50,934 nt of DNA from Acidobacteriota bacterium (GTDB lineage: Bacteria; Acidobacteriota; Thermoanaerobaculia; Thermoanaerobaculales; Sulfomarinibacteraceae): positions 1-50,934 of the forward strand of contig JAHECW010000012.1 in NCBI GenBank assembly GCA_024641545.1, written 5' to 3'. Below, one piece after another: positions 50,887 through 50,934 of the stretch. The notes beneath the pieces are model-generated. The model was not told where the DNA came from. It saw nothing but the letters and a program-made list of their open reading frames with translations, and did no database searches. Every line of letters begins with the position of its first letter. The stretch's first letter is position 1. A program made the position numbers and the translations under genes.

Positions 50887-50934
50887 GAGAGCCTCCAGGC
50901 GGGACTTTGTGAATTCCCGCACAGCGCCCGCATC

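Overview
The window is one piece of a GC-rich bacterial chromosome, densely packed with genes on both strands. I see no rRNA, tRNA, CRISPR array, transposase or phage gene. The content suggests an Acidobacteriota-like organism, perhaps Thermoanaerobaculia. The clues are a gingipain-type C25 peptidase, an LVIVD-repeat secreted protein ending in a DGFESGN..W tail, a response regulator with an acidic linker and a PopZ/DUF2497-like C-terminus, and lipoprotein sulfatases beside aminoacyl-tRNA synthetase genes. This placement is inference from protein style; no marker-gene tree was possible.

Layout. 1-7.2 kb: a truncated secreted C25 peptidase (-), a membrane-fused spermidine-synthase-like protein (+) and an NhaC-type antiporter (-), separated by spacers with hexamer repeats. 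7.2-10.7 kb: recO, a crotonase-fold protein, a response regulator and birA (+). 10.7-15.9 kb: a minus-strand operon ffh-rpsP-khpA-rimM-trmD with dsbD at its end. 16-17.7 kb: a LuxR-type regulator and a secreted protein. 17.7-20.8 kb: a divergent MFS/FAD-oxidoreductase pair whose start codons overlap, bracketed by related repeats. 20.8-27.2 kb: trxA, a 3-hydroxyacyl-CoA dehydrogenase, a zinc-ribbon/TPR protein, proS and a sulfatase-like lipoprotein. 27.4-28.5 kb: a MidA-type methyltransferase (-). 28.6-38.9 kb: the conserved rimP-nusA-infB-ylxP-rbfA-nrnA-truB-rpsO-pnp cluster. 39.3-47 kb: a long acyl-CoA dehydrogenase behind a FadR-type palindrome, the LVIVD protein, class I aldolase, a MATE transporter and a secreted unknown. 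47.1-50.9 kb: a minus-strand set of ornithine carbamoyltransferase and two different LYS9-type saccharopine dehydrogenases.

How it fits together. Most genes are housekeeping: translation and RNA turnover in the ffh-trmD and rimP-pnp operons, redox folding (trxA, dsbD), and fatty-acid oxidation (hbd, acyl-CoA dehydrogenase, perhaps the crotonase). The most unusual material is between genes. One REP-like inverted-repeat element occurs at three loci. A two-hairpin element sits exactly at the stop codons of two unrelated genes. A 26-bp perfect palindrome lies inside the rimM-trmD transcript. Several genes lack a Shine-Dalgarno site but have a -10 box placed for leaderless transcription. The sulfatase gene appears to start on ATA, overlapping the proS stop codon.
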